Shown here piece after piece: positions 15,001 to 25,217 of a DNA stretch of 64,000 bases. The position numbers were made by a program, and so were the translations under genes. Position 1 is the first letter of the stretch. Every line of letters begins with the position of its first letter. The stretch lies in assembly GCA_947650285.1 (NCBI GenBank), contig CANTFL010000361.1, positions 1-64,000 on the forward strand, in the 5' to 3' direction. The DNA is from Hyaloperonospora brassicae. Its lineage: Eukaryota; Oomycota; Peronosporomycetes; Peronosporales; Peronosporaceae. The notes beneath the pieces were generated by a model that did not search any database, was not told the DNA's origin, and was given only the letters and a program-made list of their open reading frames with translations.

Positions 15001-18000
15001 CGTAAAAGACATCGAAGGTCGTCCTTGTGAGACGCATCTTCGTGTTCGCCTTGATTTAAGTATCATGCATTCTCGATGTCACAGCTAGCAAAGCAACTGT
15101 CTGCTCCAGTCCGTTCATATCGTTGCTTCACCTCACTGAATCATGGTGTGAGTGAATGAACCACCGGCGATCGTTAGAGTCGTCCACGTACATATTCCGG
15201 GTAGTCATATTTGATTTTCTGTCTGCGCACATCGCCACGACATTGTGTCGTAGCTGAACGAATCAATTCGCAAACTATGTCGACGGCCGCACCCAAAGAT
15301 TGTGCTCTGGCTGCACGAATTTAGCACAGGTGCGGACAATGACACACCTCGAGATGCAGTCCGCGACCGGGGCCTATAGGTATATGCAAGGATCTAGCAT
15401 ATATGTATAAAACCAACCTAGCAGCGCACAGTACAACGATATTAACTGCGTCCAATGATGTCAGTCTGATCGAGGTGCAAGCAGCAAGTTTAGCTTTACT
15501 GGACGACATCGAATGTATATAGTAGTGTAGCGAACATCGGCCGAAAAGTGTGAGCGCATATCTATCCGTAAGAAACTTGTAGAAGCTGCCAGGTTGCTTT
15601 CTTGTGAGTGGCAAGTCAATACTGGCAATGACAGCGTGTTGTTCTTCGTAAAAGACATCGAAGGTCGTCCTTGTGAGACGCATCTTCGTGTTCGCCTTGA
15701 TTTAAGTATCATGCATTCTCGATGTCACAGCTAGCAAAGCAACTGTCTGCTCCAGTCCGTTCATATCGTTGCTTCACCTCACTGAATCATGGTGTGAGTG
15801 AATGAACCACCGGCGATCGTTAGAGTCGTCCACGTACATATTCCGGGTAGTCATATTTGATTTTCTGTCTGCGCACATCGCCACGACATTGTGTCGTAGC
15901 TGAACGAATCAATTCGCAAACTATGTCGACGGCCGCACCCAAAGATTGTGCTCTGGCTGCACGAATTTAGCACAGGTGCGGACAATGACACACCTCGAGA
16001 TGCAGTCCGCGACCGGGGCCTATAGGTATATGCAAGGATCTAGCATATATGTATAAAACCAACCTAGCAGCGCACAGTACAACGATATTAACTGCGTCCA
16101 ATGATGTCAGTCTGATCGAGGTGCAAGCAGCAAGTTTAGCTTTACTGGACGACATCGAATGTATATAGTAGTGTAGCGAACATCGGCCGAAAAGTGTGAG
16201 CGCATATCTATCCGTAAGAAACTTGTAGAAGCTGCCAGGTTGCTTTCTTGTGAGTGGCAAGTCAATACTGGCAATGACAGCGTGTTGTTCTTCGTAAAAG
16301 ACATCGAAGGTCGTCCTTGTGAGACGCATCTTCGTGTTCGCCTTGATTTAAGTATCATGCATTCTCGATGTCACAGCTAGCAAAGCAACTGTCTGCTCCA
16401 GTCCGTTCATATCGTTGCTTCACCTCACTGAATTATGGTGTGAGTGAATGAACCACCGGCGATCGTTAGAGTCGTCCACGTACATATTCCGGGTAGTCAT
16501 ATTTGATTTTCTGTCTGCGCACATCGCCACGACATTGTGTCGTAGCTGAACGAATCAATTCGCAAACTATGTCGACGGCCGCACCCAAAGATTGTGCTCT
16601 GGCTGCACGAATTTAGCACAGGTGCGGACAATGACACACCTCGAGATGCAGTCCGCGACCGGGGCCTATAGGTATATGCAAGGATCTAGCATATATGTAT
16701 AAAACCAACCTAGCAGCGCACAGTACAACGATATTAACTGCGTCCAATGATGTCAGTCTGATCGAGGTGCAAGCAGCAAGTTTAGCTTTACTGGACGACA
16801 TCGAATGTATATAGTAGTGTAGCGAACATCGGCCGAAAAGTGTGAGCGCATATCTATCCGTAAGAAACTTGTAGAAGCTGCCAGGTTGCTTTCTTGTGAG
16901 TGGCAAGTCAATACTGGCAATGACAGCGTGTTGTTCTTCGTAAAAGACATCGAAGGTCGTCCTTGTGAGACGCGTCTTCGTGTTCGCCTTGATTTAAGTA
17001 TCATGCATTCTCGATGTCACAGCTAGCAAAGCAACTGTCTGCTACAGTCCGTTCATATCGTTGCTTCACCTCACTGAATTATGGTGTGAGTGAATGAACC
17101 ACCGGCGATCGTTAGAGTCGTCCACGTACATATTCCGGGTAGTCATATTTGATTTTCTGTCTGCGCACATCGCCACGACATTGTGTCGTAGCTGAACGAA
17201 TCAATTCGCAAACTATGTCGACGGCCGCACCCAAAGATTGTGCTCTGGCTGCACGAATTTAGCACAGGTGCGGACAATGACACACCTCGAGATGCAGTCC
17301 GCGACCGGGGCCTATAGGTATATGCAAGGATCTAGCATATATGTATAAAACCAACCTAGCAGCGCACAGTACAACGATATTAACTGCGTCCAATGATGTC
17401 AGTCTGATCGAGGTGCAAGCAGCAAGTTTAGCTTTACTGGACGACATCGAATGTATATAGTAGTGTAGCGAACATCGGCCGAAAAGTGTGAGCGCATATC
17501 TATCCGTAAGAAACTTGTAGAAGCTGCCAGGTTGCTTTCTTGTGAGTGGCAAGTCAATACTGGCAATGACAGCGTGTTGTTCTTCGTAAAAGACATCGAA
17601 GGTCGTCCTTGTGAGACGCGTCTTCGTGTTCGCCTTGATTTAAGTATCATGCATTCTCGATGTCACAGCTAGCAAAGCAACTGTCTGCTCCAGTCCGTTC
17701 ATATCGTTGCTTCACCTCACTGAATTATGGTGTGAGTGAATGAACCACCGGCGATCGTTAGAGTCGTCCACGTACATATTCCGGGTAGTCATATTTGATT
17801 TTCTGTCTGCGCACATCGCCACGACATTGTGTCGTAGCTGAACGAATCAATTCGCAAACTATGTCGACGGCCGCACCCAAAGATTGTGCTCTGGCTGCAC
17901 GAATTTAGCACAGGTGCGGACAATGACACACCTCGAGATGCAGTCCGCGACCGGGGCCTATAGGTATATGCAAGGATCTAGCATATATGTATAAAACCAA

Positions 18001-18780
18001 CCTAGCAGCGCACAGTACAACGATATTAACTGCGTCCAATGATGTCAGTCTGATCGAGGTGCAAGCAGCAAGTTTAGCTTTACTGGACGACATCGAATGT
18101 ATATAGTAGTGTAGCGAACATCGGCCGAAAAGTGTGAGCGCATATCTATCCGTAAGAAACTTGTAGAAGCTGCCAGGTTGCTTTCTTGTGAGTGGCAAGT
18201 CAATACTGGCAATGACAGCGTGTTGTTCTTCGTAAAAGACATCGAAGGTCGTCCTTGTGAGACGCGTCTTCGTGTTCGCCTTGATTTAAGTATCATGCAT
18301 TCTCGATGTCACAGCTAGCAAAGCAACTGTCTGCTCCAGTCCGTTCATATCGTTGTTTCACCTCACTGTATTATGGTGTGAGTGAATGAACCACCGGCGA
18401 TCGTTAGAGTCGTCCACGTACATATCCCGGGTAGTCGTATTTGATTTTCTGTCTGCGCACATCGCCACGACATTGTGTCGTAGCTGAACGAATCAATTCG
18501 CAAACTATGTCGACGGCCGCACCCAAAGATTGTGCTCTGGCTGCACGAATTTAGCACAGGTGCGGACAATGACACACCTCGAGATGCAGTCCGCGACCGG
18601 GGCCTATAGGTATATGCAAGGATCTAGCATATATGTATAAAACCAACCTAGCAGCGCACAGTACAACGATATTAACTGCGTCCAATGATATCAGTCTGAT
18701 CGAGGTGCAAGCAGCAAGTTTAGCTTTACTGGACGACGTCGAATGTATATAGTAGTGTAGCTAACATTGACCGACAAAAA
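1..18780. repeat. 646-bp tandem satellite array (29 full units plus a partial unit)
   Basis: The same 646-bp sequence recurs head to tail from base 1, with units starting at 1, 647, 1293 and so on up to 18089, and a truncated unit from 18735. The array runs off the left edge of the window. All unit starts keep an exact 646-base spacing, so no insertion or deletion survives in about 18.7 kb. Units differ only by a few single-base variants that appear in blocks. Each unit holds a TATA-like stretch (TATGTATAAAACC, around unit position 550). Each also has minus-strand open frames of 120 and 83 codons, but 646 is not a multiple of three, and the 120-codon frame loses its ATG in the last three units without other change, so I read the unit as non-coding. 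No 5S rRNA, tRNA or spliced-leader sequence was recognised. Centromeric, subtelomeric or heterochromatic roles are possible but not shown. Confidence 0.98.
18735..18780. repeat. Decayed right edge of the satellite
   Basis: The thirtieth unit follows the consensus for about 40 bases (with changes such as GACGTCGAAT for GACATCGAAT) and then loses similarity. The last full unit (18089-18734) also carries several private changes near 18356, 18371, 18427 and 18437. Divergence rising at the array end is what unequal exchange predicts for edge units. Confidence 0.85.
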
Positions 18781-20044
18781 GAAGGTCACTGCACGAAGTA
18801 CATGTGTCATGATCGGCAATGACCGTTGAGAGTTCCGGATGCAATCTGTCATACAAGGAACCTGTCCACCATGATACACTAAGAGCTCGTTTGTGCAGCG
18901 ACAAGGAGCTGGAATACCACATGATCAGCTCAATATCAACTTTTTCGTTTCCGAGCAACGAGATCGACATTCAATAGAAGCAAGTTATTCGAGCGAAGAC
19001 CGACCCGTCACTAGGGAGCCGACAGCTTGCGCTAGTGTCGGCCCGCGCGCTGCTGCATTAGACATATCCGTCGACAACAATTAACCGGTGCCAAAGGCCT
19101 AAGGTCGGTCTCTCTCCAACGCCGGTCGTCAGCTCTGTAGACGGCAGCTATCATCGATCAGGCGCAGATCCACGAAGAGCTGAAATGGATTTCGGTGCGC
19201 TGCTTTTGCATAGCATATATTCTCGCTTCGAACTCTCCATTTGAGAGCTAAGGAAAGGGCATCTTGCCATATCGTATTCGCCACGTTGATCGAAAAGGAA
19301 CGGGACAAGATATCCGCTAATACGACAGCAAAAGCGAAATTGATACGTGTATCGAGCTTAATTCACTTCGAGCGCTCTGTCGATGTTTCGTGAGCAGCAA
19401 AAGAAGACGAGCTTGTAGCCTCTGTGCCGCAAATTCAAGCTCCGGCTGGAGGAACCACAGGGCGAAATCTACCTGTACTATCGAATATAAGATCGACGCG
19501 AAATGACATACACGACTATAGTCCGAGCAAAGTAGCGTGAACCCGGTTGCCGTCACGTTACATTCGCTTGATACAGGCGTATCTTAGTTTTATTGGAAAT
19601 AGCGCTTAGCTGCACATCTGCCTCTTTGCTGCAATACTCTGTGGTCTTTGTCAACGTACTATTTGCTGACCGTTTCTGCTGATTTAACGAATATCATTCA
19701 TCACACGGTCTGGTAGCACCCCACTTCGTGATAGAACCATTAGTTGTCGATGACATCTCACGCTCAGTCGCTCAATAGATGATGCCAGTTTTGTGTTGCT
19801 CTCTTTCATGCATGCACACGCGCACAGTAAAATTGCCCTGGCTCCTATGAAATGAATATAATAGCAACCGTCAGGTCGAAGCTATACGAGAGAACGCCAC
19901 GTCGACAGCCAAGTGTGCCAATGTACCGAGGTGGGTCTGCTGGCGAACCAGCGTGGTGTTCAACTTACTTGAACTAAGCTGACAACGACCCTTTGCTTGG
20001 GTCATGGCAATAGTATACTGGCGCACATGAAGACGTTGTGTTGA
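18781..20044. other. Flank between satellite and first retroelement, no gene recognised
   Basis: This 1.26-kb stretch shows no similarity to the satellite or to other repeats in the window. It has only short open frames (for example 18893-19084 plus, 19317-19556 minus) with no recognisable motif. I see no tRNA or other RNA gene. Confidence 0.6.
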
Positions 20045-20343
20045 CTTTTCGGCTACTTAAGTCTACGCCACGACTCATTGGATGTGGATGATATCAATAG
20101 TGCGCTAGTGCGAAATGAAGCACTGGAGGGAGCAAATACTACGTCGTCAAATAATGTGTTAAACATCATCGTCAGGCGGCTGCCGGCGAACATTGTCTCA
20201 TCCTTTATTTTCAGCACGTTGCTGAGCATCGCTGCCTTTTCAATGCCACTTGGTGCAATGCTGGTCTACAGTTTAGACGGACCGGCGAGTCTTAATTTGC
20301 TGCTAAATGTTCTCCGTGAGGTGAACGAGACACTCGCGCACAT
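20045..20343 (+). CDS. Truncated open frame with a hydrophobic segment, function unknown
   Basis: An open frame runs from the base after a TGA at 20042-20044 into the LTR that starts at 20344. The first plausible start inside it is a TTG at 20078; no ATG start is evident, so it could be an internal exon. The readable part has an acidic, Asn/Ser-rich N-terminal half and then a hydrophobic stretch (PANIVSSFIFSTLLSIAAFS) that could span a membrane once, followed by a helix-like segment. The frame continues about 45 codons into the LTR, where the sequence is element-derived. It may be an exon of a host gene cut by the retroelement, or chance. I do not recognise a family. Confidence 0.3.
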
Positions 20344-20606
20344 TGTAACGGGGCGCAGAAGACTACGTACTGGTCAACCAGTACGGAGTTTACCTTTCAC
20401 TGACAACAGTGAAGGTCAGTGCCCTGCTAGGTGTAGAACTACACAGAGGAAGATAGAACGGCTAAGGCAGAGGCTCTAGTCGTGGTAAAAGTAAAACTGT
20501 ATTAATACAATTAAGTCCTATAACTCTTGTTTCTCTTGTTCGTCTGACTCAATTAAATTAATCCAACTAAACGTATATTGACCTCTACTCACTACCCATT
20601 GCGCGC

Positions 20607-20835
20607 TAGGGGTGGTTCCGTGGAGTAGCGGTGCAGTTGGTAAATCTTCAAGATGATAACTGTCGGTTCTATACCCTCACTGTGTAAAATAATCCCTGAG
20701 TGTGACAATCGCAGTACGATTCCCACAGTAGCTAAAAAACCTGCCATTTCCCGTTAAAAACCATGGTTGTATTACACCGGACATAGTGGGTCGTTCGCGT
20801 ACCCGAATATACCTCAACAAATAAACCGACCACCC
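20607..20835 (+). mobile_element. tRNA-derived SINE-like insertion with 13-bp target duplication
   Basis: A 229-bp segment interrupts the LTR and is flanked by perfect 13-bp copies of ACCCATTGCGCGC (20594-20606 and 20836-20848); the partner LTR lacks both the insert and one copy. Near its left end are sequences resembling the split RNA polymerase III promoter: an A-box-like TAGCGGTGCAGTTGG (20626-20640) and a B-box-like GGTTCTATACC (20665-20675), about 25 bases apart as in a tRNA gene. The right end is A/C-rich rather than a clean poly(A). SINEs of this type are known in oomycetes. The family is not identified here. Confidence 0.75.
20626..20675 (+). promoter_or_regulatory. Candidate RNA polymerase III A and B boxes of the SINE
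   Basis: The A-box-like element lies at 20626-20640 and the B-box-like element GGTTCTATACC at 20665-20675, compared with the usual GGTTCRANNCC. One or two B-box positions deviate, so activity is uncertain. Confidence 0.55.
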
Positions 20836-20990
20836 ACCCATTGCGCGCGTCTAGCAGCGATTGGTGGGTTGATATCATCACGATATCAATTACTGAGTAA
20901 AGGCTTCTGTCATCGGGACAATATCACCACGTTTAGTGATATTGTTATAAGAATATTCAGCGTAATATTATTTATTGTCAAATTGTTTTA

Positions 20991-21671
20991 ATGACAATAT
21001 CATGTAACGTGCTACCCCGTTACGTCACCCCTCCTTTAACTGATAGTCACCGTGTGACTATTGAAGCGTGGTGGCCACCCGTTCGACACCATTGGGACAG
21101 GAAGCACTTGTTTGGTCAGATCCATTCATTTCTGACCTTGCCTCGCATAGTTAACATGTATATGCGGGGTGACTCAAAAACTAAACAGCGTGTTGCTGTG
21201 CCAGCCTCTGCGGCAGAAGACGCGTCGTCTGCTGCTCGTTCTTTGCCTGCAGCAGAAGTTGCTGCATGCGCATGCGGTATCGCACCACATGCACACGCTG
21301 ACCTCGAGTTAGGGGTCAGCTATTTGGCGAGTCAAACGTGTCTGACTCGGGAAAAGCTGAAAGTCGTATTACGGTCGCCCGCGGTGCCACTTTCATCAAG
21401 AAATCTGCCGAGCGAGCGAAATCGTGGCTTGTATCACAGTGTGTTAGGCAGCGATGATGAGTATGATTACTCATCATCACGATTATCTCGTGGATCTTCG
21501 CACGAGTGCGTTGATGATGGCGCGAGCCGTCGTCATACTGAAGACCATGGTACCGGCAAAATTCCACGTTGTAGCGTGATGAGATGTAACCGTGGTGTTT
21601 GCATGAGCAGCTTATCAATAGCTTGTCTCACGGGACAAGCCAACACCATCGAATATCCTTATTCGATGTGA
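20991..21671 (+). CDS. Antisense open frame near the 3' LTR of E1, unknown
   Basis: A 226-codon frame runs opposite to pol, starting in the tip of the 3' LTR. The N-terminal third is unremarkable. The middle is Ala/Ser-rich (SAAEDASSAARSLPAAEV), and the C-terminal half is acidic and Ser/Arg-rich, with a DDEYDYSSSR stretch. Part of the Ala-rich segment resembles the antisense frame in the matching place of E2 (58220-58790), which reads 'TTEAAARLRSAGEQV' there. A piece of a neighbouring frame (21099-21140) matches 'REALVGPEQLISAF' of E2, so the frame is probably broken by an indel. It could be the upstream part of the same antisense gene as 21905-22867, or a chance open frame. Confidence 0.35.
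   Translation: MTISCNVLPRYVTPPLTDSHRVTIEAWWPPVRHHWDRKHLFGQIHSFLTLPRIVNMYMRGDSKTKQRVAVPASAAEDASSAARSLPAAEVAACACGIAPHAHADLELGVSYLASQTCLTREKLKVVLRSPAVPLSSRNLPSERNRGLYHSVLGSDDEYDYSSSRLSRGSSHECVDDGASRRHTEDHGTGKIPRCSVMRCNRGVCMSSLSIACLTGQANTIEYPYSM
21025..21040 (-). promoter_or_regulatory. Polypurine tract of E1 (plus-strand primer site)
   Basis: On the minus strand the sequence immediately before the 3' LTR is TTAAAGGAGGGGTGA. A purine run abutting the 3' LTR is the standard plus-strand priming site in LTR elements. E2 has the equivalent at 58831-58845. Confidence 0.8.
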
Positions 21672-21904
21672 CTGAGCTTCACGGCTTGAGTTCCAGCGGG
21701 AATAACTTTCGCGAAGAAGAAGACTTTTATCTCGACGCTTTCCTTAAGCATAGATGGTACAACGCGAATCAAAAGCATGACAAGGCCTCGCTTACGGCAG
21801 CGTGAAACGCGTCCGTCTAATCCGTCAAGACTTTTTTTGGACGAGAAGCGTGGCTTCTTAATCTCGACGCGATGCGCGTCTAATTTGAGAAGGAACCCCA
21901 ACTG

Positions 21905-22867
21905 GTGCAAGGTACCGGTTGCGTCGTGTATCGTGTGCGGCAGGCATCCCTTGCCTCACATGGTAACACCCTTGTGCGAGTTGTGAAGACTAACTCGCAA
22001 CGTGCACATAGGGACGTGTATTCCCTAAATTTGCCCTGGGAAAGGGCACACATCTCGTCTGAGATGCGGGACGAGATTGCAAACTTGCAATCCGTATACA
22101 AGCGCCAAAAGCGCGTGTTTACCGATGAACCTTCTGACCAATCGGATGAGTCTCGTCATACTGGAGGACGAGACCCTCAACACCAGTCGTCAGCTGGGGT
22201 CGAGATTCTTAGCTGTCATACAAGGGTGAATACCCCCGCTAGTGGACCAGGTAACTTGTCCCCTCCCGTTCTTCACGCGGTGGCTCAAGATACGTCCCAC
22301 TTGAAATCGTTGACCATTGTGAGAATACACTAGATGGTATCGGTGGTGGTGGAAAGACAAGGTCCGACTCAACCATTGGGCCTGCAGGAGACCTTAGGTC
22401 ACCATGAACTCGTCCTGACCAAATTGAGGGAGGGCGTGAAGCAAGAGTATAATCGTCGGCACGAGTTGCAGTCGACCGTGCGACGACTTCGTACGGATCG
22501 GGAGAAGGCCCGATCGGAAGTCGCGTTTGCTCAGCTTGAGAACGAACGCGAGATTCATTATTTTCTCGACGAGTTAGGGGCGGCTTGTCGCGAGGTAGCG
22601 TTGACGAGGGTCCAACATGAGAATATGGTCCGTGATCACAAGAATCTGTTGGGGATTCTTGAGCGCGCGGGTCATCCTCACTCCCGGAAGAGGATTCGTG
22701 CTGATGGTACGGACAGAGACGACCGACGAAAAAGTAGGATGCGTGCGCATTCTATGAGGCAACTCGATCGTGTATGCATTGCCCATGCGGTCCAATACAC
22801 GAAAAGTGCCAATGTATCTCGGCAGCAGTTTCTTACTGCCGACATTAATGACTGCATGACCATATAA
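21905..22867 (+). CDS. Antisense coiled-coil-type ORF of E1 (one in-frame TAG)
   Basis: A 320-codon frame runs opposite to pol, interrupted only by TAG at 22331-22333. The first part contains 'NSQRAHRDVYSLN', 'RAHISSEM' and 'LQSVYKR'. After the stop comes a highly charged segment with Leu/Val spaced as in heptads (LREGVKQEYNRRHEL, then AFAQL and LDELGAACREV), which predicts an alpha-helical coiled coil. E2 has the same protein in the same antisense place (57276-57950). It shows 'VRAPKETLHLN', 'RARILAEM', 'FQSLYER', LREYLEHERDRRYAL, ALAQL and VGELATARREI. Conserved Arg residues use different codons in the two copies, so base changes fall at antisense third positions. The last part (from about 22700) overlaps the antisense of the integrase tail and is probably not constrained. 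A start codon is uncertain. The stop may be a lesion or lie in a small intron. Function is unknown; nuclear or nucleic-acid binding is only a guess from charge. Confidence 0.55.
22190..22318 (-). pseudogene. Degraded chromodomain of E1
   Basis: On the minus strand the frame reads 'HNGQRFQVGRIL', matching 'HGGQRFLVERIL' of E2. After a one-base shift it reads 'YLVH-stop-RGYSPLYDS-stop-ESRP' against 'YLVQWRGYPP...YSWEPRS' in E2. The two conserved tryptophan codons have become TAG (complement of 22239-22241) and TAA (complement of 22209-22211). Chromodomains at the pol C-terminus are thought to direct integration to chromatin marks; this one cannot be intact. Confidence 0.75.
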
Positions 22868-24129
22868 GTTTACCGTATACAGTAATCATAATTCGTTAGG
22901 CTTAAATAAAAGAACATTTGCTCTTCCATTCTTGTCTGCGTTCCGTTTCTGGCGATCCACCGCATTCGAGATGGAGTCCAGAACGAAACGGATCACCGCC
23001 TCCTAAGCCAACAGGAAGTCTTCTGCTGACTCATTGTTGTGTCTTTCAGTGCGCTTCGTGCGCACTGCTAAGAGATCGTTCTCTTCTTCATCGAGGGTGT
23101 TTTACTTCCATGCTGGAAAAATTGTTGGCGATGCTGAATATTTCAGCATCGTCATCACTATCGGATGTAGCAGCAGTGTCACCGCTACTGCTAAGGTCGA
23201 CATCGGCGACGTCGACATCAAACGTATCAGCATGTGCGGTGATACGTGATATGAAAGAGCCAGAACTGTTTTTGCATGAGCGATTCCATCCCCCCCCGAG
23301 CTCAGAGTCACTCTGTATGAGGTCGGAATTGCGTGGGTGACGTAGGCCATTCACGTAGAACGGTGTATGCGTCATGGATACATGCACTGAGTTGTTTATG
23401 GCGAATTCTACCATCGGCAAGAGCTCACTCTAACTCGAAAAGGAGTGGATGTATCCACGAAACATTTCTTCGAGGACACGGTTCGCACGTCCTATCTGAC
23501 CATCCGTTTCTGAGTTGTCAGAGGTGGAAATCTTTAGTCGTGTTCCAAAAGTGCGAAACTCGGATTGTCAAAAGTACGCCGTGAACGGAGGGTCACGGTC
23601 AAAAATGAGTTTACTCGGCAACCCGTGGTGTCGAAATACCGTGTCGATAAAGACACGAGCACAGTCCTGAGCCGATATGGACTCAGGGACCGCAGCAAGA
23701 TTTACCATCTTGCTGAACCGGTCAACGAATATAAGAAGTACATTACTCTTGTGTGTGTATTCGGGAAAATTGAAGCCAAAGTCTATAGAAACGGACTCTT
23801 CACACTCTGCCGGGACCGGTGAGGATGCAAAGATGCACGGGATGAAGGACGAGGCTCACCCGCTGACAAACCTCGCAAGCACGAATGTACTTGCGGACAA
23901 AATTATTCAGGCGGGGCCAATACAAGTCACGACTGATTGCAAGGTGAATCTTTTCCTTACCACGATGCCTGCCAGGTGGCGCATCGTGGCATTCGAACAT
24001 GAAGCGTAATAGCATATTATTTTGATCGGGAGCGACGGCACGAGGCGTGTCGTCGGCAACTGGTGTGTAGTACAGCAGCTCAATTCTAGTCGTACACCGA
24101 TCCAATGAAGAACGGTATAGGGCCAGCAA
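22258..24129 (-). pseudogene. Integrase and C-terminal linker of E1, disrupted
   Basis: The N-terminal zinc-binding module is readable at 23830-24129: 'FECHDAPPGRHRG' and 'YIRACEVCQR' supply the His-His and Cys-Cys pairs. The catalytic core is broken into several frames. 'MPMVEFAINNSVHVSMTHTP' (from 23420) is the end of the core. The GPY-type tail, 'GNAYTIELPHRMRTHPTF', lies near 22730-22790. The sense frame then stays open for about 155 codons as a Ser/Pro-rich linker (from about 22727 to 22258), entirely overlapped by the antisense coiled-coil ORF. Integrase would insert element DNA into the genome; here frame breaks rule out function. Confidence 0.85.
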
Positions 24130-24141
24130 ATATGAAAAGGA

Positions 24142-25196
24142 TTATCGGGATGGTTTGGCAAGGTGACTTATCAAACGGAGGAGATTCGTATCTTCTACGT
24201 ATGCCTCCGACACATCGTGGAGTAAAGGCGACGACGGCACACTGACTGACAGTGTCAAAACAGTGAGATTATCCTCACTGTTAGGCTGCGCGGTCGGCTC
24301 GAAATCGGGCCGGCGCGAAAGCGCATTAGCGACGACGTTTAACCGTCCTGGCTTATGTCCGACAAAGAAGTTGTACTCCGCGAAGAAGGACAGCCACCTC
24401 GCCATTCTCTGCGAGATTTGTGGGCTGTTGCGGCCGTGTGTAGTGACGCATGGTCCATATAAATGATGAAAGGTCCATCTCCCAAGAAAAAACACGAAAC
24501 TTATCCATTGCATACATCATGGCAAGGATTCCTTGTCATTCTCTGGGTATTTGCGTTTGGCTGCTTGCAGCTGACGCGATTGATCGAAGATGACGCGTTC
24601 TGCGCCATCCGTATCAAATTGCATCAACGCACAGCCGATTGCATAGTCGCTGACGTCACAGACGACATGGAATGTTCTGTCCTTATCTGCAGTCGTTATT
24701 ACTGGCAATGGCATCAAGCTGTGCTTGATTCCTTCAAAGGGACGCTGGCACTCAGCGTTCCATGACCACTTGACATTTTTCTTGAGCAAGCAAGAAAGAC
24801 GCACAGTCATCTCTGCGTAGTTGCGCGAGTACTTGTGCAAGTACACGGCTAGCCCAAAGAACTTACGAAGTCCCTTGACATCGACTGGCACGGGCCAGTC
24901 GGTGATGAGCTTGGTCATTTCAGGATCGGGGAGTATGTCGTGCTTGTCACGATTCACCCAAGAAGTGGTTTCTCGCTAGCCGCGAATATACACTTCTTGA
25001 GGTTGGCGTACAACTTATACTTGCGCATAAGTTGAAGAACTTGATGAACGTGAGTTCTGTGAACTTCAACGTCCGTCTTTCCGTCCATGTCCTGGCTATG
25101 GATGAACATATCTTTGAAAGAGATCGGTGCGAAATTTTGCACCGGTCTCAACAGATTTGTTACACATCTGTTGAACGTCGCAGTGGCATTACTCAT
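24142..25196 (-). pseudogene. C-terminal reverse transcriptase and RNase H of E1
   Basis: The piece at 24954-25196 is the RT palm after motif A; the motif C region reads 'FAPISFKDMFIHS', lacking the paired aspartates. The frame then shifts between 'PLLG' and 'NRDKHDILPDPE' at 24950-24965, identically to E2. 24517-24957 is the RT thumb/connection and the start of RNase H ('VVCDVSDYAIGCALM', first catalytic Asp). 24142-24513 is the RNase H end ('RMARWLSFFAEYNF', 'RLNVVANALSRRPDFEP'). The residue expected to be Asp before 'ALSRRP' is Asn here and in E2. Confidence 0.9.
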
Positions 25197-25217
25197 CCCC
25201 TGTTCTATTACCTTTCA

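Larger units (their letters stand above)
20344..21024 (-). repeat. 3' LTR of E1, enlarged by a SINE-like insertion
   Basis: It aligns with 28122-28561 along its length, including the shared stretch from 'GACAACAGTGAA' to the tip. The outer end is TGTAACGGGG. The inner tip, read on the minus strand, begins CGTAACGGGG, one base off the canonical TG. Removing the 229-bp insertion and one 13-bp duplication leaves about 439 bp, which matches the other LTR. Confidence 0.9.

Noticed and set aside
1..18780. CRISPR-like array
   Set aside because: Units are contiguous 646-bp repeats without unique spacers, in a eukaryotic context.
23677..24009. Plus-strand open frames across E1 integrase and RNase H
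   Set aside because: They mirror the pol domains and have no counterpart conserved in E2, unlike the antisense block at 21905-22867.
24949..24968. Programmed frameshift in RT, because the break is shared by E1 and E2
   Set aside because: The needed shift is in the -1 direction, but no slippery heptamer fits the site and the position inside RT is unusual; common descent of a lesion is simpler.
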